A stretch of DNA of 64,000 bases. Origin: Erigeron canadensis (lineage: Eukaryota; Streptophyta; Magnoliopsida; Asterales; Asteraceae). Of this stretch, positions 50,291 through 60,960 are shown piece by piece. Numbering within the stretch: the first letter of the stretch is position 1; each line of letters begins with the position of its first letter. Location of the stretch: NCBI RefSeq assembly GCF_010389155.1, contig NC_057767.1:8105765-8169764 (forward strand). The letters run 5' to 3'. Position numbers and translations under genes: made by a program. The notes below the pieces were generated by a model. That model had not been told where the DNA came from and did no database searches. It was given only the letters and a program-made list of their open reading frames with translations.

Positions 50291-50672
50291 GTGTAAGGTT
50301 TGTAAATATAAACTCCATTTGTTTGTGTAACTGTATAAATAAAATCCTAACGGCTAACCCTTTTGAATCAAATTTGCTTTTACACGTCCCTTCCCAAAAA
50401 AGGGTAAAAACAGGGTCGAAGTCCCTTTTAGGGTTTTAAAATGCGTTTTTCCCTACAATAACAAGCACCAGGGTTTAGGGTTTGAGGTTCGAGGGCTAAC
50501 CATTGGACTTCAAACCCTAAACTTAGAGCGTGGGTCGAAGGCCTTATAATGGTAGGGTTTTGGGTTAACCGTAAGGCTAACCTTAGAACTTCTCAGCCTA
50601 AACCTGTACCATATCAACTAATTTCCCCTCAAAGGGTAAAATAGGGCTGAAGGCCCTTTTGGGTTTTAGAAT

Positions 50673-51329
50673 TGTTTGATCAAATAATCGCACTATGGCT
50701 CAACCGGAGGTGTGAGTGGGGTTGTTGGTGTTATTCGGCGATTCCCTTACGGTCAGAGGGTCGGAGACCGCTTTATGCCGGCTGGTTTTATGTCTAAGTC
50801 GATTCGTTCGACTTAGGGTTTTGTTTAGGGTTTATTCGGAAGTCTAATAAACTATGAGTTAGGGTTTTTCTTGCATGATGCGTATTTGCGTGAGGTTTAT
50901 AAGTCGATTTGTGTTCGACTTAGGGTTTAGGAATTCGATATGTTATGAGTGAGTATGAATGAATATGCCGTGAGGCTCAACCTCTATTTATATAAAGGGT
51001 AGATAACTTGGAGAGGAGGGTAAGAGAATTAGGGTAAATCTCTTCCTCCTTTGTAAATATCTTGTTTCCTTCTTGAGGAGATTTGTGGTAATCTTGTTAC
51101 CTAATTATGTCTGAGTATATCGAAGCTTAATATATATTCAATAGATTAATTGCGGGAGGGATCTTTATTCGATCTCCTCGGAGCTGGGTATTCGTTACCT
51201 TCGGAGCTCCGGGATGATCATGTTAATTCGGAGGTTAAGCTCCGTTATGTGTTTTCCTGTACGAAAGTAACTTCGTATTCTGCTTCTGCTTCGGGTACGG
51301 AGCTAGAGCTCCGTATGGGTATATCATCA
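50673..51329 (-). repeat. Tat-like 3' LTR (657 bp)
   Basis: Plus-strand text runs from TGTTTGATCAAATAATCGC to GGGTATATCATCA. It matches 52797-53431 and 57324-57786. GAGCTC-containing short palindromes (CGGAGCTAGAGCTCCG) lie near the right end. It is followed by the reversed polypurine tract AGCCCCCCAGTCTG. Confidence 0.85.
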
Positions 51330-51343
51330 AGCCCCCCAGTCTG
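51330..51343 (-). other. Polypurine tract
   Basis: On the minus strand CAGACTGGGGGGCT directly precedes the LTR start TGATGATATAC. The same word precedes the 3' LTR of the TRIM at 59080. Confidence 0.8.
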
Positions 51344-51756
51344 ATGGGAGATTTTATCTGTAAAATATCGCATTAGACTTTAAAAAATAAAATTAATGCC
51401 ACAATCATACCTTCGAGGCTCAGTTGAGGGTCCCTGAACTTGTTTGTTCTATATTTTATTCCTTCCGAGCTCTTATATCGAAGGGTAATATTGTCATTAC
51501 ACCCTGCCGCGTAACTATCCCTTCGATGGGTTAATACGGACGCACATATCCCAAGGGGAGACTTAATCGACGGTTAGGGTTATATGTGCGCCGTTTTTTC
51601 AAACCATCAGTCTTATCCCCTATTTATTCTTTTGACGTCTCCGAGGGTTCTCATATTCCACTATTCTCTTCCTCATTTCTCGCTCTTCTTTCATCAACAT
51701 TTACCATTGTTATTGATCGCAATCACTTTCATATTATCAGCACCACTTATTCGGAC

Positions 51757-54517
51757 ATGATGGAGGGTGATGCCGCTTGGTTTCGCCAGTGTTTCTGCCG
51801 TCCTGATGATCCTGAGATTAGGGTTCCGGGTTGGTCGGAATCCATTCTTGATGCGCCTCCTAGCTTTTTGAGTATGTATACCGCTCCATTTTCCGGTGGC
51901 AATCTTAGGTTTCCCTTATCCCCTTGGTTATTAGGGCTACTGGATTATTATGAACTGCATGTGTCCCTTAGGGCTACTGGATTATTATGAACTGCAGGTT
52001 TCCCTTATCCCCTTGGCGATCACTGTTATAGTGTCGTTTATTGTTATTTGGCGGGCGTTCGATTTAGAACCTCGAATAAGTTAGTTTGGATATTTCTTCA
52101 AGTTTGGTGTTCGTGACGGGTGGGTTATGGTAGAGGAGAGACCCGGTAGGCTATTTTTTGATATAGGCGATTCTGACATGTTGAACTGGAGGCCAGGGTT
52201 TTTATTTTTTAGTGAGGAGTATGTTCATCCAATGTTTAGGGGTATATTGGATAGGAGTAGGTTGGTGCCGAGGGTGTCGTTTGGAGATAGTGATCTGGCC
52301 TGGCATTCTTTAGAGAACGAGTTGATGCGCCAAGTGCTTCTTTCCCCCTTCTCACTGATTGCGTACCCCAACGTAATCCTGTATCTTGCTGGGATTACGT
52401 TATCATGGGAAGGTTCTCCAGATATGCCTGTTCTGATCTGGTATTGCGAAGGTAATATCTCTATCATCTTCCTCTTGTTTTACTTTCGTCTTGTAGTTAT
52501 TTCTAATGGCTTTTTGTATGCCATTTGCAGAGTTGACCCTTAGGGATGCTGTATCTTAAATCCCCAGGGAATGGTGGTTGACAGAAGGCCCTTAGTTCTT
52601 TCTGATGGTGAGGGACCTTCGTTTGGGGGTGTGCAGCAGCCATCTCAAAAAAGACGAAGGACTGGTGAGGGACCTCCTGCTGTAGAAGGTGTGGTAGGCA
52701 GTGGGACCCCTGTGATTATCTTAGATTCGCCAATGCGGGATGAGACTGATGCAACTATCGTTCCTCGGTCTGCTGGTACTAATGGAGGTTTGTAGTTGTT
52801 TGATCAAATAATCACACTATGACTCAACCAGAGGTGTGAGCTGGGTTGTGGGTGTTGAACGGCGATTCCCTTACGGTCAGAGGGTCTGAGAAACCGCTTT
52901 ACGCCGGATGGTTTGATGGCTAAGTCGATTCGTTCGACTTAGGATTTACTCGGAGGATGAATAAACCGTATGTTAGGATTTTGGAATTATGTAAAAGACT
53001 TATTCGGAAGTCGAATAAGTGGTTAGGGTTTATAAGTTGATTAGAATCAATATGCCGTGAGGTTCCTCCTCTATCTATATAGAGGGTGGATAACTTGGAG
53101 AGGAGGGTAAGAGAATTAGGGTAAATCTCTTCCTCCTTTGTAAATATCTTGTTTCCTTCTTGAGGAGATTTGTGGTAATCTTGTTACCTAATTATGTCCG
53201 GGTATATCGGAGCTTTAGTATATATCTTTAATAAGATTATATGCGGAATAGATTATATCCGTCCTTTATTGTATATCTTCTCGGAGCTCAGTATTTATTA
53301 CCTTCGGAGCTCTGGGATGATCATATTAATCGGAGGTTAGGCTCTGTTATGGGTTTACTTGTACGAAGATAACTTCGTATTCTACTTCTGCTTCGGGTAC
53401 GGAGCTAGAGCTCCGTATGGGTATATCATCAGTAGTCTTAGCCCTTGTCCCTCCTCATTTGTTTCTTTTCTTCTTTTTGACATGTTGTCTTTATACGTTT
53501 ATAGTCGGGACTTCTGACCCTGGACAGAGGCCTGGGAAGGAACCAGTTGACGAGACTGGTGCAACTGCAACTGTTGTTGGTGCAACCGTTGTTGATGAAA
53601 CTGGTGCCACCACAACTGTTGTTGGTACCTCCGGGGCTACCACAGCCGTTGCTCAAGCACCTTCTGGAGCAGGTATATTTTTGTCTCCTCCCCCTCCCCT
53701 TTTTTTGACTTTGCAAGGTGTTTGTGATTATTGCTTTCTTCCTTCATTGTAATTCTTGTGTTGCTGTTTCGTAGGGATCTCCCTTCTTGGTGACTTGCCT
53801 GACCCCCAACTTTGCCGACAGAATCTGAATATGATGGTTCCTAGCCATCTAAGGGCTATGTTGGATGCTATGCCTGTTCAACGGCTTGTTGGGGTTGTTG
53901 ATCAGGCTTTGTTTACTGTTGGCATAGTTGGTTCTGCTGCTGCTACCAGGATGCGCTATCTGGAGGAGAGCATGGAGAGAAGTAGGTCGGAGTTGATTTC
54001 CCTTAGGGCTGCTCGTTCTTCTTCAAGTGCTTCGACAGCAGATGCATCTCTGCAAAGGAAACTTTCTGAGTCGCAGGATGCACTGTCTCAAGTTACTCAG
54101 AACCTTGATGCTGCTCATGCTCGCATCGCCTCTCTTGTTTCCGAAGGTCCTGCTGCTATGATCAACAGATTGGGATCGGAACTCGAGGATGCCAGGAATG
54201 CTAACCGGCAGCTGATTTCTGGTGTCATTCCTCACGTTTTCCGAATGCTGATGGCAAGTCCTGAGTTTGATCGCAGCCTGGATGAGTTGGTGGAGGCTAA
54301 CCGGGTTGATGCTTGGGCTGCTTTTACCCTTCATCTGGAGCGTGATGGGATAATCACACTCGGAGGTAATAGAGAGAGGTTTGCTGGCAGAGAGGCAATA
54401 ATTGATAATGCCGAGGACACGCTAAGGAATATGACTTATCCTTATATCCAGCAAATAGCCTCTAATCCTGATGCCTCTATTTCTGATTTGTATAGTATTA
54501 GGCCTCAAGGGATGTAA
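51757..54517 (+). pseudogene. Antisense additional ORF of Tat-like element (PF04195-like), with introns
   Basis: Likely exons: about 51757-52451, 52531-52787, 53505-53672 and 53775-54517, with GT-AG borders whose phases agree (one base carried over each time). The first exon gives MMEGDAAWFRQCF, FPLSPWLLGLLDYYEL and FFKFGVRDGWVMVEERPG, matching the layout of the 'putative gypsy type transposon' domain. The last exon encodes a coiled-coil-rich C-terminus (MRYLEESMERSRSELISLR, LSESQDALSQVTQNLDAAHA). Breaks: a 37 bp direct duplication (51931/51968) shifts the frame, a TAG follows near 52080, and a one-base shift occurs near 52553. Intron 2 carries a solo LTR. The function of such ORFs is unknown. 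It may once have been spliced from its own promoter. Confidence 0.7.
52797..53431. mobile_element. Solo LTR in an aORF intron, TSD GTAGT
   Basis: A 635 bp LTR of the same family (TGTTTGATCAAATAATCAC...TATATCATCA) is flanked by GTAGT (52792-52796 and 53432-53436). It interrupts the intron whose donor is GT at 52788 and acceptor AG at 53503-53504. Confidence 0.9.
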
Positions 54518-54523
54518 ACTTTG

Positions 54524-54552
54524 TGATATATATATATATATATATATATATC
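54524..54552. repeat. (TA)n microsatellite
   Basis: TA dinucleotide run just after the stop of the antisense ORF. Confidence 0.9.
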
Positions 54553-55101
54553 TTAATGACCTCTGTTTTTCTTTCTCTCCTTTTTGCTCCATCTGTGTAG
54601 TTTTTCTTCTATGAGAGCATGATATCTCTCAGCTTGCATTCTTTTTTTAAGGGAATGTCTCACACAGTAATGCTTATGTACTTCAATCATAAGGAATGAG
54701 TAACTTATGCATTAGCCTCATGGGTTATTACCTCATGATTATTTTGAAAAGTCTTATGGGCGTCCCCTTAACAATTCAAAGATTAAAGTTTTATGCGCAT
54801 TTAGAATAATATTACGATCGTTTTTATTAATTCGGGAGCTTGTAAGTACATGGCAGGAAATGAATTTGTATTTTTCTAGCTGCTACTTTTATGCTGCCCT
54901 ATTTGCTTCGTTTAATTTGGCTTATCCCGAGAGGAGATCGTGCTCCAACCGGTCTTAATGCCCTTCGAAGTTTTGTTCTTGAAATCATCTTCGTCCTCCG
55001 TTTCTCCGGAGCTTTCTGTGCTTTCTGCTTCGAAGGATCCTTCTTTTGTGGTGGGCCCCATTCGTCCCCTAGGGACTTTCTGGATAACTCTCCGGGTGCG
55101 T
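54553..55101. other. Internal spacer where pol would be expected
   Basis: Between the antisense ORF and the protease remnant lies only about 550 bp. No RT, RNase H or integrase text can be read on either strand, so pol has been lost. Confidence 0.6.
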
Positions 55102-57321
55102 TTATACAGGGGTACGGAGGTTTTGCCCCTTGTGTTTATGGCTAACGGGGAAATTATCATCTGCATCCCTCCGCGAGATTTGTATTGTACGCATCCGTGT
55201 GGACACAATCATTTCAAACTTCCTCAACCCTTCCCTGCCTAATAGCATGTCGTAGGGTGAATTTGCTCTTATCACTACTGCCAAGATTCTTGCTGTTCTG
55301 CACCATGGGAATCCTCTGATGGTAGTATCCAACTATATTTGTCCCAATGGGCGAGTCCGTTCACTGGCGAATCCTACGACATCGTCTTTTAGTGGTAGTA
55401 TGGTTTCTCGCAGCCTTTTTGGCATTCGGAGGAAGCTTCTTTCATAGATTATGTCGCATCCACTTCCTGTATCCACCTGTGTATTTTTCAGGCACACACT
55501 ACCTATATTGACCCTTATCAGCACAGGGTCCACCGAGCCTTGTCCATCCAGATCACCGAAGTGGTAGTGCTTTGGCCCTTCTTTGATAAATGTACTAGAC
55601 AGTATCCTTCTTCGGTGTTCATCTGGCTTTGACTCATCGAAGCTCGGCCTAGTTCTTTTGATCAGATGCGACAGCTTGTTTTCTCTGGTGGCGTCGTCTA
55701 TTTGTCTTAGTAATTCTCTACAGTAGTCTGTGCTATGACCATACCTGTTATGGAAGCAACAGAATTTATCGAGATTTCTTGTTCCTTTCCCTGATAGCGG
55801 TACCGGTCTTACGAACGTCTTTGCTATCTCCTCCATGGATAGGATTTCTGATGGAGTTTTACAGAGGTTCTTTTATAGCCATTAGTTCTGTAAACTGGAG
55901 ATGGTTCTTCTACCTGTGTGTCCTCATTAATTTCTGTCTTTTTCGCGTTCTTTTTTGTTGTGGTTTTCCACTTGGCCATAGCCTTTTCTGCAATATCTTC
56001 CGCACTTTTCCAGTCATGACACTTGCTGACTAGCTCTGAATAGCTGACTGGTTTGCTGAGGCATAGATGTCGTATTATCTCTTTTGATCGAAGCCCATGT
56101 ATGGCTCCAGATACTCTCTGCTTGTTCGAATAGACGCACTAGGTTTTGTGTCTTATCACAGTATCGTTGCAAAAAGTCTTCTATCTATTCATCCTCCTCT
56201 TGTTTTATTTCATGTGCCCGAAGGTGGGAACCGAATTCTTCCATCAGTTTGGTTTTGAAGCTTTCAATGTCATGTATACTTTCTTCGGGTAGGTTTTCCA
56301 ACCAATCCCAGACCTTTCCACATAGGAGGTAAAGTATGACATGACAGACCTCTGGGTCACTCCATCCTTCGAGCTGGGCTACATCATCGATTTTCTAGAG
56401 GAAGGTGTTGACCTCGGAGGTGCCATCGTACCAGGGAAGCTCTTGGGCATCTAACAACCTTACCGGTGGTACATGTAAGTGTAGCTCTTTTGTGAACTGC
56501 GCACATGACCCCTTGTATTTAGGCCTCGATTTTACCGGAGTCGTTTCGCCTGCTTGGTTTCAACTGGAGAGTCTCCCTAGGATACTGTGGCGCCGCAAAC
56601 ACATACGGGTAGTACCATGATCCCTGTATTTGCACCGGGCAACCTCCAGCTAAAGGTAGCATTCCCGCGAGTCGGGCTTGTGTTGTCCCGTTCGGGTAGA
56701 AACATCCCGACGGGTATATCGGTTGGTATTGTTGCGCCGTATTAATCGTCATAGTCCCCACTGGGGTCCCTTGGTGCGTTAAGTAGGTAGGATAGGTTGG
56801 GTAAGCAGGGCAGGTCGGGTGGGTTGGGTAGACTACCCCTGGATGTACCATCGTTTCGGAGCTATTTTCGTGCCTGTCCTGAATCTTGGTTTTTTCACCT
56901 AGGTCCTTTTTGGGCGACCGCTGACCTGTTTCCCCTGCTTCTGTTGAGTCGGTTCCTCGAGGTAGGTCTCGGGTCCTGTATAATCAGGAGTTTGTGTGGT
57001 GCCTTCTCCTGCTCTCGAGACCATGCTCCTCTTACTGGTGTCTCTTTCTCCTCGGGGACAGGCGTTGGCTACTTTCTCCGTCACCTCTTCCAAGCGCGCC
57101 AACCGATCCGGTGTCTGATTAAGGGAAGGCATGAGATCGTTGTCCTCTTGAATGCCAGGACAACTAGCGATCTCAGTGGGGAAGTCTTTACCATCACCGT
57201 AACCGTGAGGGATCTTCGACCCGTGCTTTTCTGGTAGGGAATTTGGGTTCGACATAATGCTTTTATTTTGATCGTGGCTAGGTTCGATTTCGAGGACAGA
57301 GGGTCCCACGGATGGCGCCAA
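55102..57321 (-). pseudogene. Tat-like gag-protease remnant
   Basis: Reading down from 57321: a Pro/Gln-rich N-terminus (MAPSVGPSVLEIEPSHDQNK), a coiled segment (DRLARLEEVTEKVAN), and a Tyr/Pro-rich stretch (56851-56519, PTHPTCPAYPTYPTY). Next comes the gag core (CHVILYLLCGKVWDWLENLP, IESFKTKLMEEFGSHL, about 56340-56210). Then a zinc-knuckle-like CCFHNRYGHSTDYCRELLRQ near 55760, and the aspartic protease (QVDTGSGCDIIYERSF, about 55490-55430) followed by LPLKDDVVGFA. Frameshifts separate the blocks and several stops occur between 56410 and 55840. Gag would package the RNA; the protease active site DTG is intact, but the frame is not. Confidence 0.8.
57304..57321 (-). other. Primer binding site of Tat-like element
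   Basis: On the minus strand TTGGCGCCATCCGTGGGA follows the LTR end (TTTGATCAAACAAA). The TRIM has the same word with one change at 58543-58560. Confidence 0.75.
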
Positions 57322-57323
57322 TT

Positions 57324-57786
57324 TGTTTGATCAAATAATCGCACTATGGCTCAACCGGAGGTGTAAGTGGGGTTGTTGGTGTTATTCGGCGATTCTTTTA
57401 CGGTCAGAGGGTCGGAGACCGCTTTACACCGGCTGGTTTTATGTCTAAGTCAATTCGTTCGACTTAGGGTTTTGTTTAGGGTTTATTCGGAGGTCGAATA
57501 AACCATGAGTTAGGGTTTTTCTTGCATGATGCGTATTTGTGTGAGGTTTATAAGTCAATTTGTGTTCGACTTAGGGTTTAGGAATTCGATATGTTATGAG
57601 TGAGTATCAATGAATATGCCGTGAGGCTCATCCTCTATTTATATAGAGGGTAGATAACTTGGAGAGGATGGTACGAGAATTAGGGTAAATCTCTTTCTCC
57701 GTTATGTGTTTTCCTGTACAAAAGTAACTTCGTATTCTGCTTCTGCTTCGGGTACGGAGCTAGAGCTCCGTATGGGTATATCATCA
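57324..57786 (-). repeat. Tat-like LTR with internal deletion (463 bp)
   Basis: It matches the 657 bp LTR at 50673 but lacks about 190 bp; the join falls at a shared CTCC. Unlike a normal terminal LTR, it is followed by the polypurine tract and about 95 bp of internal sequence (57787-57885) that also follow the left LTR. Confidence 0.85.
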
Positions 57787-57892
57787 AGCCCCCCAGTCTG
57801 ATGGGAGATTTTATCTGTAAAATATCGCATTAGACTTTAAAAAATAAATTAATGCCACAATCATACCTTCGAGGCTCCGTTGTTTGCGTTAA

Positions 57893-58013
57893 CAATGAAA
57901 TTTGATTGGCTTAGCGAATCAAATTTGATTGTATACTCGTATGTATTTGATTTCGCTTCAAATGTGTTTGCCTTGACTAATCAATTTTGATTGGCTTTAT
58001 CAATTAAGATAAG
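57893..58013. repeat. AATCAAATTTGATT-type repeat segment
   Basis: Short stretch of the palindrome-repeat family (GAATCAAATTTGATTGTATA, AATCAATTTTGATTGG). It continues after the TRIM at 59618, giving the pre-insertion sequence. Confidence 0.6.
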
Positions 58014-59612
58014 TGATGATATACCCCTCCGGAGCTCTATCTCCGGAGGTAAATCTGCCAGAATTACGGAGCTCACCTCCGTCAGGAACGGAACGAAGCT
58101 CATCCGTCAGAACGGAGCTCCGCCAAATATGGAGGAAATCTCTTATTTTCTTCCTCCTAACGAAAAGGTAAGTTTCCTTATCATTATTATATATTTATTA
58201 TATGGCATGTAAATCCCATAAACATGTCTACCATATCTTGTACCCAAATAATTAGGGTATCCCCCTAAAACCCTAACTTATCCCCCAAGATAAGATTTCC
58301 CTATAAATAGAGGCATCCCCTCACGAATAGGCATCAAGTTCTTTCTACGATACTAAGCCATTCACCCGAACACCAAAGGTGGTCGTCTTCTTTACGGAGT
58401 CGTCCATCGCCAACACAAACACATCCAATCTTGTGGCGTTAAGCTTCACAAAGCTTTACACCGATAGGGAATCGCCAACGAATCGGTCAAAACCCTCTCC
58501 TTGTTTCGATCGGAGGACCATGCGGTTCTTTGATCAAACAAATTGGCGCCATCTGTGGGAACATATTCTACACGTCCTACCTCTACCGCCGGGTTAGATC
58601 TCCGACAATTAACGCCCATAAAATCCAACGGTGTCGATTAAGATAAACCCTAGTATATATGCCACCGGTGAAGCCTCGTCCAGGGCGAAATCTTGTGTAG
58701 GTTATCACAGACGATTTTTTGCGACCCAAAGATCAACAAGGCATGTGATGTGATAGTTATCATGAACAAATTATCCTCCGATCTTGTGGCGTTAAGCTTC
58801 ACAAAGCTTTACACCGATAGGGAATCGCCAACGAATCGGTAAACCTTGGCGACAGAGGATCACTAAGAACACGTCTTGTGCTAATTTTCACAGACGGGGT
58901 CTCGGCGACAAGGCGGACCTTGTGCATATTTTGGGATAGTCTTGCAAAGGGAAAAACAACCTCAACATCCGCAAATTCGAGGACAGTTTCTAATCTTCGA
59001 AGGTAAGCTTTTATTTGTTTATTTTTAGTAGTCTAATGCGATCTTCTGCAGATAGAATCTCCCATCAGACTGGGGGGCTTGATGATATACCCCTCCGGAG
59101 CTCTATCTCCAGAGGTAAATCTGCCAGAATTACGGAGCTCACCTCCATCAGGAACGGAACGAAGCTCATTCGTCAGAACGGAGCTCCGCCAAATATGAAG
59201 GAAATCTCTTATTTACTTCCTCCTAAAGAAAAAGTAAGTTTCCTTATCTTTTATTATTATATATTTATTATATGGCATGTAAATCCCATAAACATGTCTA
59301 CCATATCTTGTACCCAAATAATTAGGGTATCCCCCTAAAACCCTAACTTATTCCCCAAGATAAGTTTTCCCTATAAATAGAGGTATCCCCTCACGAATAG
59401 GCATCAAGTTCTTTCTACGAGATACTAAGCCATTCACCCGAACACCAAAGGTGGTCGTCTTCTCTACGGAGTCGTCCATCGCCAACACAAACACACCCGA
59501 TCTTATGGTGTTAAGCTTCACAAAGCTTTACACCAATAGGGAATCGCCAACGAATCGGTCAAAACCCTCTCCTTGTTTCGATCGGAGGACCATGCGGTTT
59601 TTTGATCAAACA
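58014..59612 (+). mobile_element. Complete TRIM-like LTR retrotransposon, TSD ATAAG
   Basis: 5' LTR 58014-58540 and 3' LTR 59080-59612 both run TGATGATATACCCCTCCGG...TTTGATCAAACA. A primer site TTGGCGCCATCTGTGGGA lies at 58543-58560 and a GGGGGGCT polypurine tract at 59072-59079. ATAAG flanks both sides (58009-58013, 59613-59617). The internal region of about 540 bp has no coding frame, so the element needs enzymes from elsewhere. The LTRs differ by a few dozen changes at most, so insertion is moderately recent. The internal segment near the polypurine tract (CTAATGCGAT..CTCCCATCAGACTGG) matches the Tat-like element. Confidence 0.9.
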
Positions 59613-59629
59613 ATAAGCCAATCAAAATT

Positions 59630-60072
59630 GATTATCCATACTTATATATTATCTTATAAAGCATTTTGACTTTTTTGAAAATCTCAATTCATGATTTAAA
59701 GTACCTAAAATACCTCTCTTCTTTATTCACTAATTTAAACATCCTTAGCTAATATACTTATAATATCCTTAAATCTCAACCACTCATTTGTTTTCCCTCT
59801 CCTCCATAAATCATTTTATTCATCTAATTCATTAAAAATCTTTTATCTCAAAAACCTTATATCGATAAATTATAAAAATTGTATGGATATTCTTAAAATT
59901 TCATGCTCTTTCATTAGAGATATCATTCAATATACTTTCGATGAATTTTTAAATGTGAGGGCGGAGCCCGTACGGATAAGGCATTTGGCTATCACACTCT
60001 ATAGTTTAACACTTCCTATAACCTATCACCCTTCATGTCACCGTCGCAATGCGCAGACACTTTCCCTCGTTT
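59630..60072 (+). mobile_element. Helitron family 3, plus-strand worn copy
   Basis: Reverse-complement relative of 47939-48381. The shared order is an 'ATCTTATAAAGCATTT' start, 'aatctcaaccactcat', 'ccataaatcattttatt', 'atcgataaattataaaaa', 'gcggagcccgtacgg', 'atcacactctatag' and 'accgtcgcaatgcgcaga'. It ends TCG rather than CTAG. Confidence 0.5.
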
Positions 60073-60960
60073 ACAATAATGCACATGCGTATAAATGGAC
60101 CAATCAAGTTTGATTAACTTTTTCAATCAAATTTTATTTTATACTAGTATGTGTTTAATTTTGTGTAAAATGTGATTAGAACAACCAATAAAATGTGATT
60201 GGATGCAGAATCAAGATAAAATCATAGGCTATAATCACAATTAATTTTGTATTCATCCACATGTGAATCTACAAACCAACAAATTTGGTTTAGACATTTA
60301 TCAAACACCTTGTAGGCGACATTTCATGAAACAACAAATTCATATGAATAATTAATAAATCTCACAAATTTAAATGTTGTTTAATAGTTTGATTTAAACA
60401 TTTCATCTAATACCTTGTAAGTGTAAGGTGTTTTGATTTGCTTATGCAATCAAATTTGATTGTATACTTAAATGTGGTTGTTGCTTTAGGGTTTAGGGTT
60501 TGAAGTTTAAGGGTTAGTTGTTAATTAGATAACCATCGGCCTTCAAACTCCAAACCTTAGAGCGGTGCCAGAAGGCCCCGTTGTCATCATTCCCCATCCG
60601 AATCAAATTTGATTTTACACGTCTCTCTATCAAATTTGATTGTATATATAAAGTTTCAAAAAACTATACAAAATCAAATTTGATTTAATTCATACATTTA
60701 CACAAACAATTGGAGATTATATCAACAAACCTATACACATTCAAATTTGATTATATGCCTGAATCTGTTGTATTTCGTATCATATGTGTTTGTCTTGAGC
60801 AATCGAGTTTGATTGATTTAGTCAATCAAATTTGATTTTATTCATAATCACAAAGGTGATTAAGTCATATTATCAAACTTTGGTTTAGTCATTTCATCAA
60901 ACATCTTGTATACAATACTTAATAAAATGTGATTTGATTCCAAATCTTTTTCTATATATA
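60073..60960. repeat. Inverted counterpart of the 49.4-50.6 kb palindrome repeats
   Basis: One to two repeat units in the opposite orientation to 49743-50290 (CATTTACACAAACAA, TATATCAACAAACCTATACA, TACAAAATCAAATTTGATTT). Then come CTGAATCTGTTGTATTTCGT and CATTTCATCAAACATCTTGT, which mirror 49720 and 49590. A short TTTAGGG run lies at 60487-60505, as at 50456. Confidence 0.65.

Larger units (their letters stand above)
50673..57786 (-). mobile_element. Non-autonomous Tat-like Ty3/gypsy retrotransposon
   Basis: Read on the minus strand: 5' LTR 57786-57324, primer-site text (TGGCGCCATCCGTGGGA) at 57320-57304, gag and protease remnants to about 55100, no recognisable RT, RNase H or integrase, an antisense ORF (plus strand 51757-54517), polypurine tract (51343-51330) and 3' LTR 51329-50673. 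Gag wording, protease position and the antisense extra ORF fit the Tat lineage. The five bases before the left LTR are AGAAT, but no matching duplication follows the right LTR because polypurine-tract sequence follows it instead. Confidence 0.8.

Noticed and set aside
54912..57344. Several long plus-strand and alternate minus-strand frames
   Set aside because: They overlap the gag-protease remnant, whose frames give clear gag, zinc-knuckle and DTG protease text; the others are shadows.
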